From Phocaeicola plebeius (GTDB lineage Bacteria > Bacteroidota > Bacteroidia > Bacteroidales > Bacteroidaceae), in assembly GCA_004558305.1 (NCBI GenBank), contig SFDG01000036.1, positions 1 to 23,443 of the forward strand: 23,443 nucleotides of DNA. The letters are read 5' to 3'. This document shows positions 1 to 5,868 of the stretch, in pieces (position 1 is the stretch's first letter; each line of letters begins with the position of its first letter). Below the pieces are notes generated by a model. The model had not been told where the DNA came from. It saw nothing but the letters and a program-made list of their open reading frames with translations, and did not search any database. The position numbers were made by a program, and so were the translations under genes.

Positions 1-21
1 TTCCACTTCCGTTCTCTCCCG

Positions 22-58
22 CAAATGTAGATAAAATCCGCGAGATTCCATACTTTTG
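22..58. promoter_or_regulatory. possible divergent promoter -7 elements
   Basis: Two matches to the Bacteroides -7 consensus TAnnTTTG lie back to back: TACATTTG on the minus strand (29 to 22), pointing out of the window, and TACTTTTG on the plus strand (51-58). No convincing -33 TTTG is seen for either. The minus-strand one could drive a gene left of the window. The plus-strand one leads into the 3' end of a minus-strand gene and may be chance. Confidence 0.25.
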
Positions 59-105
59 CAGGGCATAATGTTCCGGCCATCCCAAGCCCATCGGTGAACA
101 ATCCT

Positions 106-140
106 ATAGCCGGGGCAACGTTCACTATAAAACCGGCTAT
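106..140 (-). terminator. weak hairpin at the 3' end of the propeller lipoprotein gene
   Basis: Perfect 8-bp arms ATAGCCGG (106-113) and CCGGCTAT (133-140) enclose a 19-nt loop and abut the stop codon at 140-142. There is no good T run after the stem on the minus strand. This could be a weak terminator or an mRNA 3'-end stabiliser. Confidence 0.3.
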
Positions 141-1189
141 TATCGCACCCGGCATTTCAACAGCTTTCCCGGATCGCCAAAGACCAGGCAGCCGTCGGTC
201 AGGGCCACCAGCGAACCGAGGGAAGACAGGTCCTCCTTCTTCACTTCCAACAGGCTGCCGGCTTTCAGCTGGGGGTAACTGAAAAGATATACATACAGGT
301 TCTCACGGCAGAAGAAAGAAAGGGCGAGCGACGTGCCGTCCGACAACAGTTCGGCACCATATATCTTCCCTCCCTCAGCGACGCTGCGCATCAACGACAG
401 CGGATTGTCCTTGCCCTCCATCTTCGAGAACTCCGGCCACAAGCCGCCGAAATCGAACTCGCACAGCACTTCCGCCCGACCGTCATAGCACTTGTAGAGG
501 CGAGGCTCCACAGCCGGCAGATACAGGACCGTATCTGCGGACACTCGGGCAAATACATGACGGCTGCCGAAAGTGACATTTGCCAGCTCTTCGGGCACCG
601 GAAGCACCGGCTGCCGCTGTCCGCCCTCGCGGTACACCAGCTTGTCCTTGTTCTCCCCGTACGCCACGTTCCCCCGGTCGTACCATACTCCCTTGCCGGC
701 CGACACGGCATGGGCCGACTGATCCTCGGCTGCCTCCTTCCGAAGGAACGAGAACCGACGGTCTAGATGCAGGCGGACAGCGGAGGAGTAGGTGTCGAGC
801 AGCACGACTTCGGAAGCCGTCACCTCGAAGTCGGACAACCCGACAAACTCCTCCGGGCCATTGCCTTTGCGGGTATAGGAGGCCGATGGCACACCGTCCG
901 ACGTGTACAGGTAAACACCAGGAGCCTTCCAAGTGTCCAGCACGAAAATCGAATCGCCGCTCCATACCACCTTGCTCACCGCTCCGGGGAACTGCGTGGC
1001 CAAGGAATCTTGGAGAGCAATGACTTGAATGGATGAAACGCACTCTTTCAGGGAGACCGCTTCGCTCATACGGACAGGGAGGACGCATGAAGCTCCTTCG
1101 TGGGATTTTCTCGGGCTGCAGGCAGCCAGCACCGATGCGGCTGCTACAGTTACTATTGCCAATACTTTACAGATGTTCATTCTATTCAT
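140..1189 (-). CDS. 6-bladed beta-propeller lipoprotein
   Basis: A secreted lipoprotein of about 349 residues, resembling the Bacteroidetes 6-bladed beta-propeller family (PF17170 type); no enzymatic role is known for such proteins. The N terminus has a hydrophobic signal segment ending in the lipobox VLAAC, followed by SPRKS. The body carries blade-like repeats of beta strands, and the segment YTRKGNGPEEFVGLSDFEV with the following VVLLDTYSS is typical of the family (FxRxxGxGPGE...DF...I.LLD). An in-frame start at 1255 also exists, but those extra codons run into an AAACACAAAG repeat and would put a lysine/arginine-rich stretch before the signal peptide. Starts at 1189 or 1180 are therefore preferred. 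It lies 162 bp downstream of a second lipoprotein gene on the same strand, with a repeat between, so co-transcription is possible. The substrate is unknown. Confidence 0.7.
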   Translation of the reverse strand: MNRMNICKVLAIVTVAAASVLAACSPRKSHEGASCVLPVRMSEAVSLKECVSSIQVIALQDSLATQFPGAVSKVVWSGDSIFVLDTWKAPGVYLYTSDGVPSASYTRKGNGPEEFVGLSDFEVTASEVVLLDTYSSAVRLHLDRRFSFLRKEAAEDQSAHAVSAGKGVWYDRGNVAYGENKDKLVYREGGQRQPVLPVPEELANVTFGSRHVFARVSADTVLYLPAVEPRLYKCYDGRAEVLCEFDFGGLWPEFSKMEGKDNPLSLMRSVAEGGKIYGAELLSDGTSLALSFFCRENLYVYLFSYPQLKAGSLLEVKKEDLSSLGSLVALTDGCLVFGDPGKLLKCRVR

Positions 1190-1248
1190 CTCGCTATAAG
1201 TTTTTTTACAATTTGTCTGTAGTTGTTTCTTCTTACTTCTTTTCCTAT

Positions 1249-1280
1249 TAAACACAAAGACACAAAGGGCACAAAGGAGT
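1249..1280. repeat. ACACAAAGG-type dispersed repeat arm
   Basis: The stretch contains three successive CACAAAG units (1253-1277), each about 8-9 bp apart. The same motif recurs around 2850, 3000, 4040, 4120, 23040 and 23310, always between genes. Here it sits between the two lipoprotein genes, just upstream of the propeller lipoprotein start. No matching opposite arm was found nearby. Confidence 0.55.
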
Positions 1281-1351
1281 TTTTTGAATGGGGATGTCTT
1301 TCTGAAATTCTTTAAACAGCCTGTTCATAATGCAGATAATTACTGTAACCA

Positions 1352-2503
1352 TCACTTTGTAAAGCCCCGCTTCTCAGGCACCAGGGTCACGAAGCGCAGA
1401 AAGTCGTCATCCTCCGACAAGGCATTGACATGCAGGCCCTCCCGGGACACGAACAGATTGCGGTATTTATAGGTATCCTTCGGCAGTTCAAACTCTCCTA
1501 CCACCCGGAACGACTCGTCCAGTATCATCACCGCCAGCTGCTTCTGCTGCGTCTTGGCATCGTTCAGGTCGTAGTCCTCCAACGGAAGCAGCACAAGCCG
1601 GTAGTAGAAGTGACGGTACTTGTCGTAGACAATGCCCGCATACAGGTACTGGTCGAGGTACTGCTCTGTATCGGCCTGAACCGACGGACTCGTCATCGGC
1701 TGGCAGGCAGCGGTCTTCTTCGAATAACGGGCAGGGGAACTCCGCGTCTGGCCCGTGGAGAGGCGGAAGATCCGCACACTGTCGTCCGCCGGATAGCTCA
1801 GCACCAGCTCCTCCTCCGGACCCATCGTATAGGGCACCTGCCGAAAGGAGAACGCCCCCCAGTTCTTGGCGTTCTTGTCCGGGTCGCCGTACACGGAAGG
1901 ATAGCCGTTGGCACAGGTCGTCGTGCCGTCCGCAAGGTCATAGATTTGGGTGCAGCCCGGCAGCTGTCCCTCGCCGGTCAGACCGTCCATCCCCTGAAGG
2001 ATGAGCCGGTTTCCCCAACGAAGAATCGGGGTGTCTGTCATGGGGAACGGGAACACGCCGTACAGGGGCGAGGACAGACCGTCCTTCACCTTTCGGGTCT
2101 CGGCAATCTCGCCCCGCGCGTTGACACAGACCAGATGGCTCTCCCAGTATTCATAGACCCAGACCGAATCCGGCGACACATAACAGAAGCCCTGCACGCC
2201 ACGCAGCGCATGGGGGCCTTCCCGGTACAGCTGCGTCTTCCCCACCTCGTGGCCGTCGGAGATGCGGAAATAGCGGATGCTGTAGTCCGGTTGGTTGAAG
2301 AAGGCGACGGTGTCGTCGTTGACCACCTGAAGATAGTTGATTTCCTGCGAGATGCTGGCATCCAGCAGGAAGGACTTGTCGGCCGACACGGTCATCGTCC
2401 AGTCGCGGGTGGAAGATGAATCTTGTTTGCCCGACGAGGAACAGGACGCCAGCAAGAGCACTGCGCACAATAACACCATAGATAAAGAATTGACTGTTTG
2501 CAT
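1352..2503 (-). CDS. DUF4221-like lipoprotein
   Basis: A 383-residue predicted lipoprotein. It begins MQTVNSLSMVLLCAVLLLASC, a signal peptide with lipobox LASC followed by a serine-rich linker, so it is probably anchored to the outer or inner membrane facing the periplasm or exterior. The mature part reads like a beta-propeller of the Bacteroidetes DUF4221 family (PF13970): EINYLQVVNDDTVAFFNQ, then a strand pair IRYFRISDGHEVGKTQL, then REGPHALRGVQGFCYVSPDSVWVYE. This matches the family pattern of 'EGPNGVG.IQGF...DSIF.Y'. No catalytic motif is visible. It precedes the propeller lipoprotein gene in the direction of transcription, and two such lipoproteins in tandem suggest a paired surface or sensor function, but that is inference. 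A promoter candidate lies 32 bp upstream of the start codon. Confidence 0.7.
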   Translation of the reverse strand: MQTVNSLSMVLLCAVLLLASCSSSGKQDSSSTRDWTMTVSADKSFLLDASISQEINYLQVVNDDTVAFFNQPDYSIRYFRISDGHEVGKTQLYREGPHALRGVQGFCYVSPDSVWVYEYWESHLVCVNARGEIAETRKVKDGLSSPLYGVFPFPMTDTPILRWGNRLILQGMDGLTGEGQLPGCTQIYDLADGTTTCANGYPSVYGDPDKNAKNWGAFSFRQVPYTMGPEEELVLSYPADDSVRIFRLSTGQTRSSPARYSKKTAACQPMTSPSVQADTEQYLDQYLYAGIVYDKYRHFYYRLVLLPLEDYDLNDAKTQQKQLAVMILDESFRVVGEFELPKDTYKYRNLFVSREGLHVNALSEDDDFLRFVTLVPEKRGFTK

Positions 2504-2534
2504 ACTTGTTTCGGTTTTTTAGGTTAATTGTCTG

Positions 2535-2542
2535 CGAAGATA
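2535..2542 (-). promoter_or_regulatory. probable -7 element for the DUF4221-like gene
   Basis: The minus strand reads TATCTTCG, one base from the Bacteroides -7 consensus TAnnTTTG, 32 bp upstream of the start codon at 2503. The leader between them is A-rich, as usual for this phylum. Upstream lies a CCTGATTT-repeat tract. Confidence 0.45.
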
Positions 2543-2574
2543 GGGATTTCTCCAGAAGCAGCCCCCCTTCTCCG

Positions 2575-2632
2575 CCTGATTTTTTCCTGATTTCTTCCTG
2601 ATTTTCCTGATTTTCCTGAGTTCTTCCTGATT
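2575..2632. repeat. CCTGA(T/G)TT short tandem tract
   Basis: Six CCTGA units separated by T-rich linkers occur in under 60 bp, spaced about 9-12 bp apart (for example TTCCTGATTTCTTCCTGATT). The tract lies just upstream of the promoter candidate at 2535-2542. It could be a slippage-prone tract or a set of protein-binding sites; nothing decides between these. Confidence 0.5.
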
Positions 2633-2662
2633 GGGCCGGACCGGTCTTCCCGTCTACAGGAG

Positions 2663-2670
2663 CAAAGTTA
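2663..2670 (-). promoter_or_regulatory. second possible -7 element (TAACTTTG)
   Basis: The minus strand reads TAACTTTG, a perfect TAnnTTTG. It would give the DUF4221-like gene a leader of about 150 nt that includes the CCTGATTT tract. No clear -33 element was seen. Confidence 0.3.
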
Positions 2671-2844
2671 AGGAAAGGCTGCCGGGCAGATGTCGTTTAG
2701 TGTCGTTAACTCGGTGTGAATTTTCAAGAACAGGCATCGTAAACAGCTGATAATGGATGTTATAAGATGGCCATGACAGTTGTTCTTGTTGGTTGAAAAC
2801 AGCGGTCGTTCCGGCCCATGGTTCGCTGGTCACTAAAGAGGTTT

Positions 2845-3027
2845 TCTTCAAACACAGAGACACAAAGGGCACAGAGTATATTTTTGAGAAGTGTCATGCA
2901 CAGCGAAGCATCCGTATACATACGCTTTGTGTTTTACAGATCCTTCACTGCGATGACATCTAATAATAAGGGCACTGTTCTCTACCCAATAATCCCTTTG
3001 TGACTTCTGTGCCTCTGTGTTTGAAAA
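2845..3027. repeat. composite repeat: CACAGAG/CACAAAG inverted arms around a TGTCAT hairpin
   Basis: The left arm (2845-2876) starts TTCAAACACAGAGACACAAA. The right arm (2993-3027), reverse-complemented, starts TTCAAACACAGAGGCACAGA, so the two are near-identical inverted arms. Between them (2892-2958) lies a degenerate copy of the 79-bp TGTCAT...ATGACA hairpin seen more perfectly at 23145-23223, recognisable by ATACATACG and CAGATCCTTCACTG. No coding potential is seen. The same nesting of an outer CACAAAG arm and inner hairpin appears at 23039-23318. Confidence 0.65.
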
Positions 3028-3042
3028 CTGCAACGAATGCCA

Positions 3043-3288
3043 TTAGTCATGTCATTTGTCACGAATGTCATTTGTCATTAAGACCACGGCCAACCTTCCG
3101 ATGAGCGGCGAAGCAGAAGCTGGAGGATGCGAAAGAAAGAGAGAAAAATTATGAATATAATTTTAATATATATATAAATATATATAATATATATATTTAT
3201 ATATATATTAAGTTGAATCGGGAGTGAAACTGATGAAATCAGACGTGTCTTAATGACAAATGACATTCGTGACAAATGACAAGACTAA
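3043..3288. mobile_element. MITE-like element with 42-bp terminal inverted repeats and AT core
   Basis: The arms at 3043-3084 and 3247-3288 are reverse complements with a single mismatch, and 35 bp of them (3050-3084 / 3247-3281) match perfectly. Each arm contains two copies of TGTCATTTGTCA-type sequence separated by CGAA. The interior has no reading frame of note. It includes an AT dinucleotide tract (about 3158-3211) that is itself nearly palindromic. The roughly 246-bp size, perfect arms and lack of genes fit a miniature inverted-repeat element. No clear target-site duplication was found, so mobility is inferred. Confidence 0.55.
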
Positions 3289-3330
3289 AGAAATTCGTGA
3301 AAAGATGTGTTCACACCCGTGCGACGGTCA

Positions 3331-3423
3331 CTACCAATGACGAAACTGTAGGGGCAGACCTATGTGTCTGCCCGGAAACATCCACCTCGGCATTCCGGGC
3401 GGACACACAGGTCCGCCCCTACA
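3331..3423. repeat. TGTAGGGGCAGACC inverted repeat (31-bp arms)
   Basis: Arms 3347-3377 and 3393-3423 are reverse complements with few mismatches (left TGTAGGGGCAGACCTATGTG, right reverse-complemented TGTAGGGGCGGACCTGTGTG). The 43-bp segment 3331-3373 (CTACCAATGACGAAACTG onward) is repeated at 14904-14946 with one mismatch, so this is a dispersed repeat family. There is no coding content. Confidence 0.65.
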
Positions 3424-3504
3424 ACGTCATCATCGAATCGTTTCACACAACGTGTGATGGGGACTCGGTATGACAAACTACGGGTAACTACCGTACGCCC
3501 TCAC

Positions 3505-3618
3505 GCGACCCCTTTGCGACCTGGTTGCGACCCTTTGCGACCTGGTTGCGACCCTTTGCGACCTAGTTGCGACCCTTTGCGACCTAGTTGCGACCTTTTT
3601 GCGACCCTTTGCGCGACC
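3505..3618. repeat. GCGACC tandem array with about 10.6-bp period
   Basis: Eleven GCGACC cores start at 3505, 3516, 3527, 3537, 3548, 3558, 3569, 3579, 3590, 3601 and 3613. Pairs make a 21-bp higher-order unit TTGCGACCCTTTGCGACCTGG. The spacing of 10 to 12 bp equals one DNA helical turn, placing all cores on one face. Open frames across it translate to arginine/proline-rich repeats and are not considered genes. Two more cores and one inverted core follow at 3677-3710. Confidence 0.75.
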
Positions 3619-3685
3619 CTTTGCGTCACCTATACGACATTATCATACAGCGCATTACGATTTCCCCCATCCTCATGCGACCCCC

Positions 3686-3710
3686 TTGCGACCTCCCTGT
3701 AAGGTCGCAA
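3686..3710. repeat. TTGCGACC / GGTCGCAA hairpin closing the GCGACC array
   Basis: Perfect 8-bp arms TTGCGACC (3686-3693) and GGTCGCAA (3703-3710) flank a 9-nt loop. It uses the same core as the array upstream, with one core inverted, and is followed on the plus strand by an A run. On the minus strand the A run becomes a T run before the stem, so this does not look like a terminator. Confidence 0.5.
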
Positions 3711-3751
3711 AAAAGAGCATCATTTTCTTGTTATCATCCCTCCTTTCCCCT

Positions 3752-3860
3752 TATCTTTGCAGTGTCATCAGGAGAGACAGCCACTGGTGATGGGCTTCTG
3801 AAAGTCCTGCGAAAGCGGCTGCCTAAGCGATCCATGACCGACTGTAACACACGAATTATC
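3752..3860 (+). ncRNA. candidate small RNA or relic behind a good promoter
   Basis: TATCTTTG (3752-3759) matches the Bacteroides -7 consensus, with TTTTCTTG (3723-3730) 21 bp upstream as a plausible -33. No gene follows. Instead the downstream sequence can fold: outer pair CAGCC (3778-3782) with GGCTG (3817-3821), inner hairpin GGGCTT-CTGA-AAGTCC (3792-3807), and a GC-GAAA-GC mini-hairpin (3809-3816). It matches no riboswitch or housekeeping RNA I recognise. The 3' end is a guess. It may be a true small RNA or the remnant of a deleted gene's leader. Confidence 0.25.
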
Positions 3861-3892
3861 TAAGAGTGGATCTGTCAGAACAGGGAACTACC

Positions 3893-4004
3893 TGTCAAGC
3901 TGAGCGAAGCGAAAATTCTGTATACATCCACTTTATGCCAACAGACTGGCCTTCCCCTACGGGCCGCCGAACGTTGTTTCTTCACTGCGTCCCCTTAGAT
4001 GACA
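3893..4004. repeat. degenerate copy of the TGTCAT...ATGACA hairpin repeat
   Basis: The stretch starts TGTCAAGCTGAGCGAAGCGA and contains ATACATCCACTTTAT followed by CCAACAGA. The same loop sequence occurs in the copy at 23145-23223. It ends with CTTCACTGCG...GATGACA. An unrelated segment of about 30 bp interrupts the right half. It is non-coding. Confidence 0.45.
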
Positions 4005-4028
4005 ATCAAAAAACAGGGGCTTCTTCTC

Positions 4029-4126
4029 TTCAAAAAATCCCTTTGTGTCCTTTGTGTCTTTGTGGCAAAATAAAGACACAGAGGCCTTGTGGGTCTGAAA
4101 AACCTTTGTGGCCTCTGTGTCTTTAT
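4029..4126 (-). terminator. CTTTGTGT array and 17-bp hairpin after the acyl-CoA dehydrogenase gene
   Basis: Perfect 17-bp arms ATAAAGACACAGAGGCC (4070-4086) and GGCCTCTGTGTCTTTAT (4110-4126) enclose a 23-nt loop. On the minus strand the stem is followed by a short T-rich stretch, which fits a terminator for the etf operon ending at 4162. Next to it (4029-4064) are three CTTTGTGT units of the dispersed CACAAAG family, so the hairpin is probably a repeat taken over as a terminator. Confidence 0.5.
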
Positions 4127-4161
4127 GTTTGAATCCCGTCCTCGGAGGGAGGGGAAACCGC

Positions 4162-5868
4162 TTACTTGCGGTAGTTCTCCAGCTCTTCTGCCTGGAACTT
4201 GCGGATGAAGTTGAAGTGCTTTTCCACTTCGGCTTCGGCATAGTTCACGTAGACATCGAGGGACTTGGCGAACAGTTCGGGAGCCTTCTGGGCATCCTGC
4301 AGCAGCAGGCAGCTCATCACGTTGACAGCCGCCATCTCGTAGAGGCGACGGGCCACGAAGTCGAGCAGTTCCTGGTTCTGGGCTTCCTTGACGGCGCAGG
4401 TGCAGGCTTCGAACTTGGAGGTCATTTCCTGGATGCGGTGGAGGTATTTTTCGTATTCGGGGGCGCAGGGCTGTGCCTCGAACTCACGCAGGGTGGCTGC
4501 ATAGGAACCGTTGGTGACGTAACGGATGGCAGCAACGGTCTGCAGCTGGGTGGTACCTTCGTAGATGCTGGTGATGCGGGCATCGCGGTAGATGCGCTGG
4601 CAGGCATATTCGAGCATGAAGCCGGAACCGCCGTGCACCTGGATGCAGTCGTAAGCATTCTGGTTGGCATACTCGGAGTTCATGCCCTTGGCCAGCGGAG
4701 TGAAGGCATCGGCCAGCTTGGCATAGCGTTTCTGCTCCTGGCGTTCTTCGGGAGTGAGCTTGCGCTCGCGGGCGATGTCGTCGAGGGCCTTGTAGATGTC
4801 CACGTAGCGGGAGGTCTGGTAGAGCAGCGCACGGCCGGCATCGAGCTTTGCCTTGATGGTGGCCAGCATGTCGTAGACAGCAGGGAACTCGATGATGGCC
4901 TTGCCGAACTGCTTGCGGTCTTTGGCATAGGCCAGGGCTTCGTCGTAGGCCGCCTGGCTCAAGCCGACGGACTGGGCGGCAATGCCCAGACGGGCACCGT
5001 TCATCAGGGCCATGACGTACTTGATCAGACCCAGTTTGCGGTCGCCGCAGAGTTCGCATTTGGCGTTCTTGTAGACCAGTTCACAAGTAGGAGAACCGTG
5101 GATGCCCAGCTTGTTCTCGATGCGGCGCACATCCACACCGCCGTCGCGCTTGTCGTAGATGAACATGGACAGGCCGCGTCCGTCCTTCGTTCCTGCTTCC
5201 GAGCGGGCCAGCACGAGGTGGAGGTCGGCGTCGCCATTGGTAATGAAGCGCTTCACGCCGTTCAGCCGCCAGCAGTTGTTGGCCTCATCGAAGGTAGCCT
5301 TCAGCATGACGCTCTGCAGGTCGGAACCGGCATCGGGTTCGGTGAGATCCATCGACATGGTCTCTCCGGCACAGATGCGCGGGATGAAGCGGCTGTGCTG
5401 GTCTTCGTTGCCAAACTCGTAGAGGGTTTCGATACAGTCCTGCAGCGACCAGATGTTGCCGAAGCCGGCATCGGCCTGCGCCACGATTTCGGCACACATG
5501 GTGTAGGGAGTGATGGGGAAGTTCAGGCCTCCGTAGCGGCGGGGCATGGTCATGCCGTTCAGTCCGGCCTTGACCATGGCATCGAGGTTCTGCTTCGTGC
5601 CGCTGGCATACTCCACGCGGCCGCCTGCATGGTGCGGGCCTTCCTGGTCTACCCCTTCGGCATTGGCAGCAATCACTTCGCCGGTGATTTCGCCAGTGAT
5701 TTCCAATACTTTGTCGTACGAGTCGATGGCATCGGCATAATCCTGCGGTGCATAGTCGAACTCATCTTTGTCTCTATAGTCGCGTTCTTTCAACTGACAG
5801 ATACGCTCCATCATCTCGTTGTTCAAGTGGAACTTGAGCTCGGGACGTTCGGTATAATAGTTTGCCAT
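4162..5868 (-). CDS. acyl-CoA dehydrogenase (long form), FAD-dependent
   Basis: A flavoenzyme oxidising an acyl-CoA to the enoyl-CoA and passing electrons to the ETF encoded just upstream; the acyl chain is not known. At 568 residues it is longer than the usual roughly 380-residue enzyme. It has the standard N-terminal, middle and C-terminal dehydrogenase domains up to about residue 450, then an extra C-terminal helical domain as in several prokaryotic long-form members. MSMDLTEPDAGSDLQS is the FAD/substrate middle-domain motif. DRKQFGKAI and QVHGGSGFMLEYACQRIYRD are C-domain motifs. Glu437 in SIYEGTTQLQ is at the usual catalytic-base position. Its ATG overlaps the etfA stop codon by one base (TAATG), indicating translational coupling. 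No thiolase, crotonase or 3-hydroxyacyl-CoA dehydrogenase gene is nearby, so a butyrate pathway cannot be claimed here. Confidence 0.9.
   Translation of the reverse strand: MANYYTERPELKFHLNNEMMERICQLKERDYRDKDEFDYAPQDYADAIDSYDKVLEITGEITGEVIAANAEGVDQEGPHHAGGRVEYASGTKQNLDAMVKAGLNGMTMPRRYGGLNFPITPYTMCAEIVAQADAGFGNIWSLQDCIETLYEFGNEDQHSRFIPRICAGETMSMDLTEPDAGSDLQSVMLKATFDEANNCWRLNGVKRFITNGDADLHLVLARSEAGTKDGRGLSMFIYDKRDGGVDVRRIENKLGIHGSPTCELVYKNAKCELCGDRKLGLIKYVMALMNGARLGIAAQSVGLSQAAYDEALAYAKDRKQFGKAIIEFPAVYDMLATIKAKLDAGRALLYQTSRYVDIYKALDDIARERKLTPEERQEQKRYAKLADAFTPLAKGMNSEYANQNAYDCIQVHGGSGFMLEYACQRIYRDARITSIYEGTTQLQTVAAIRYVTNGSYAATLREFEAQPCAPEYEKYLHRIQEMTSKFEACTCAVKEAQNQELLDFVARRLYEMAAVNVMSCLLLQDAQKAPELFAKSLDVYVNYAEAEVEKHFNFIRKFQAEELENYRK

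Noticed and set aside
1190..1255. Upstream start of the propeller lipoprotein at 1255
   Set aside because: The extra codons derive from an AAACACAAAG repeat and a Lys/Arg-rich tract ahead of a good signal peptide. The ATG at 1189 or 1180 gives a normal lipoprotein.
2654..3033. Small open frames in the repeat region (both strands)
   Set aside because: They run across the dispersed repeats, have no conserved domain and start without a credible initiation region.
3364..3702. Plus-strand frame coding CDPLRP-type repeats over the GCGACC array
   Set aside because: The peptide simply translates a 21-bp DNA repeat. There is no initiation context and the codon composition is unlike the neighbouring genes.
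3505..3710. CRISPR array
   Set aside because: The units are contiguous, 10-11 bp long and without unique spacers, and no cas genes are present.
3760..3860. Cobalamin or TPP riboswitch
   Set aside because: Fragments such as AGGAGA and GCCACTG recall the cobalamin family, but the order is wrong and the B12 box and upstream core are absent. The TPP core motifs are also missing.
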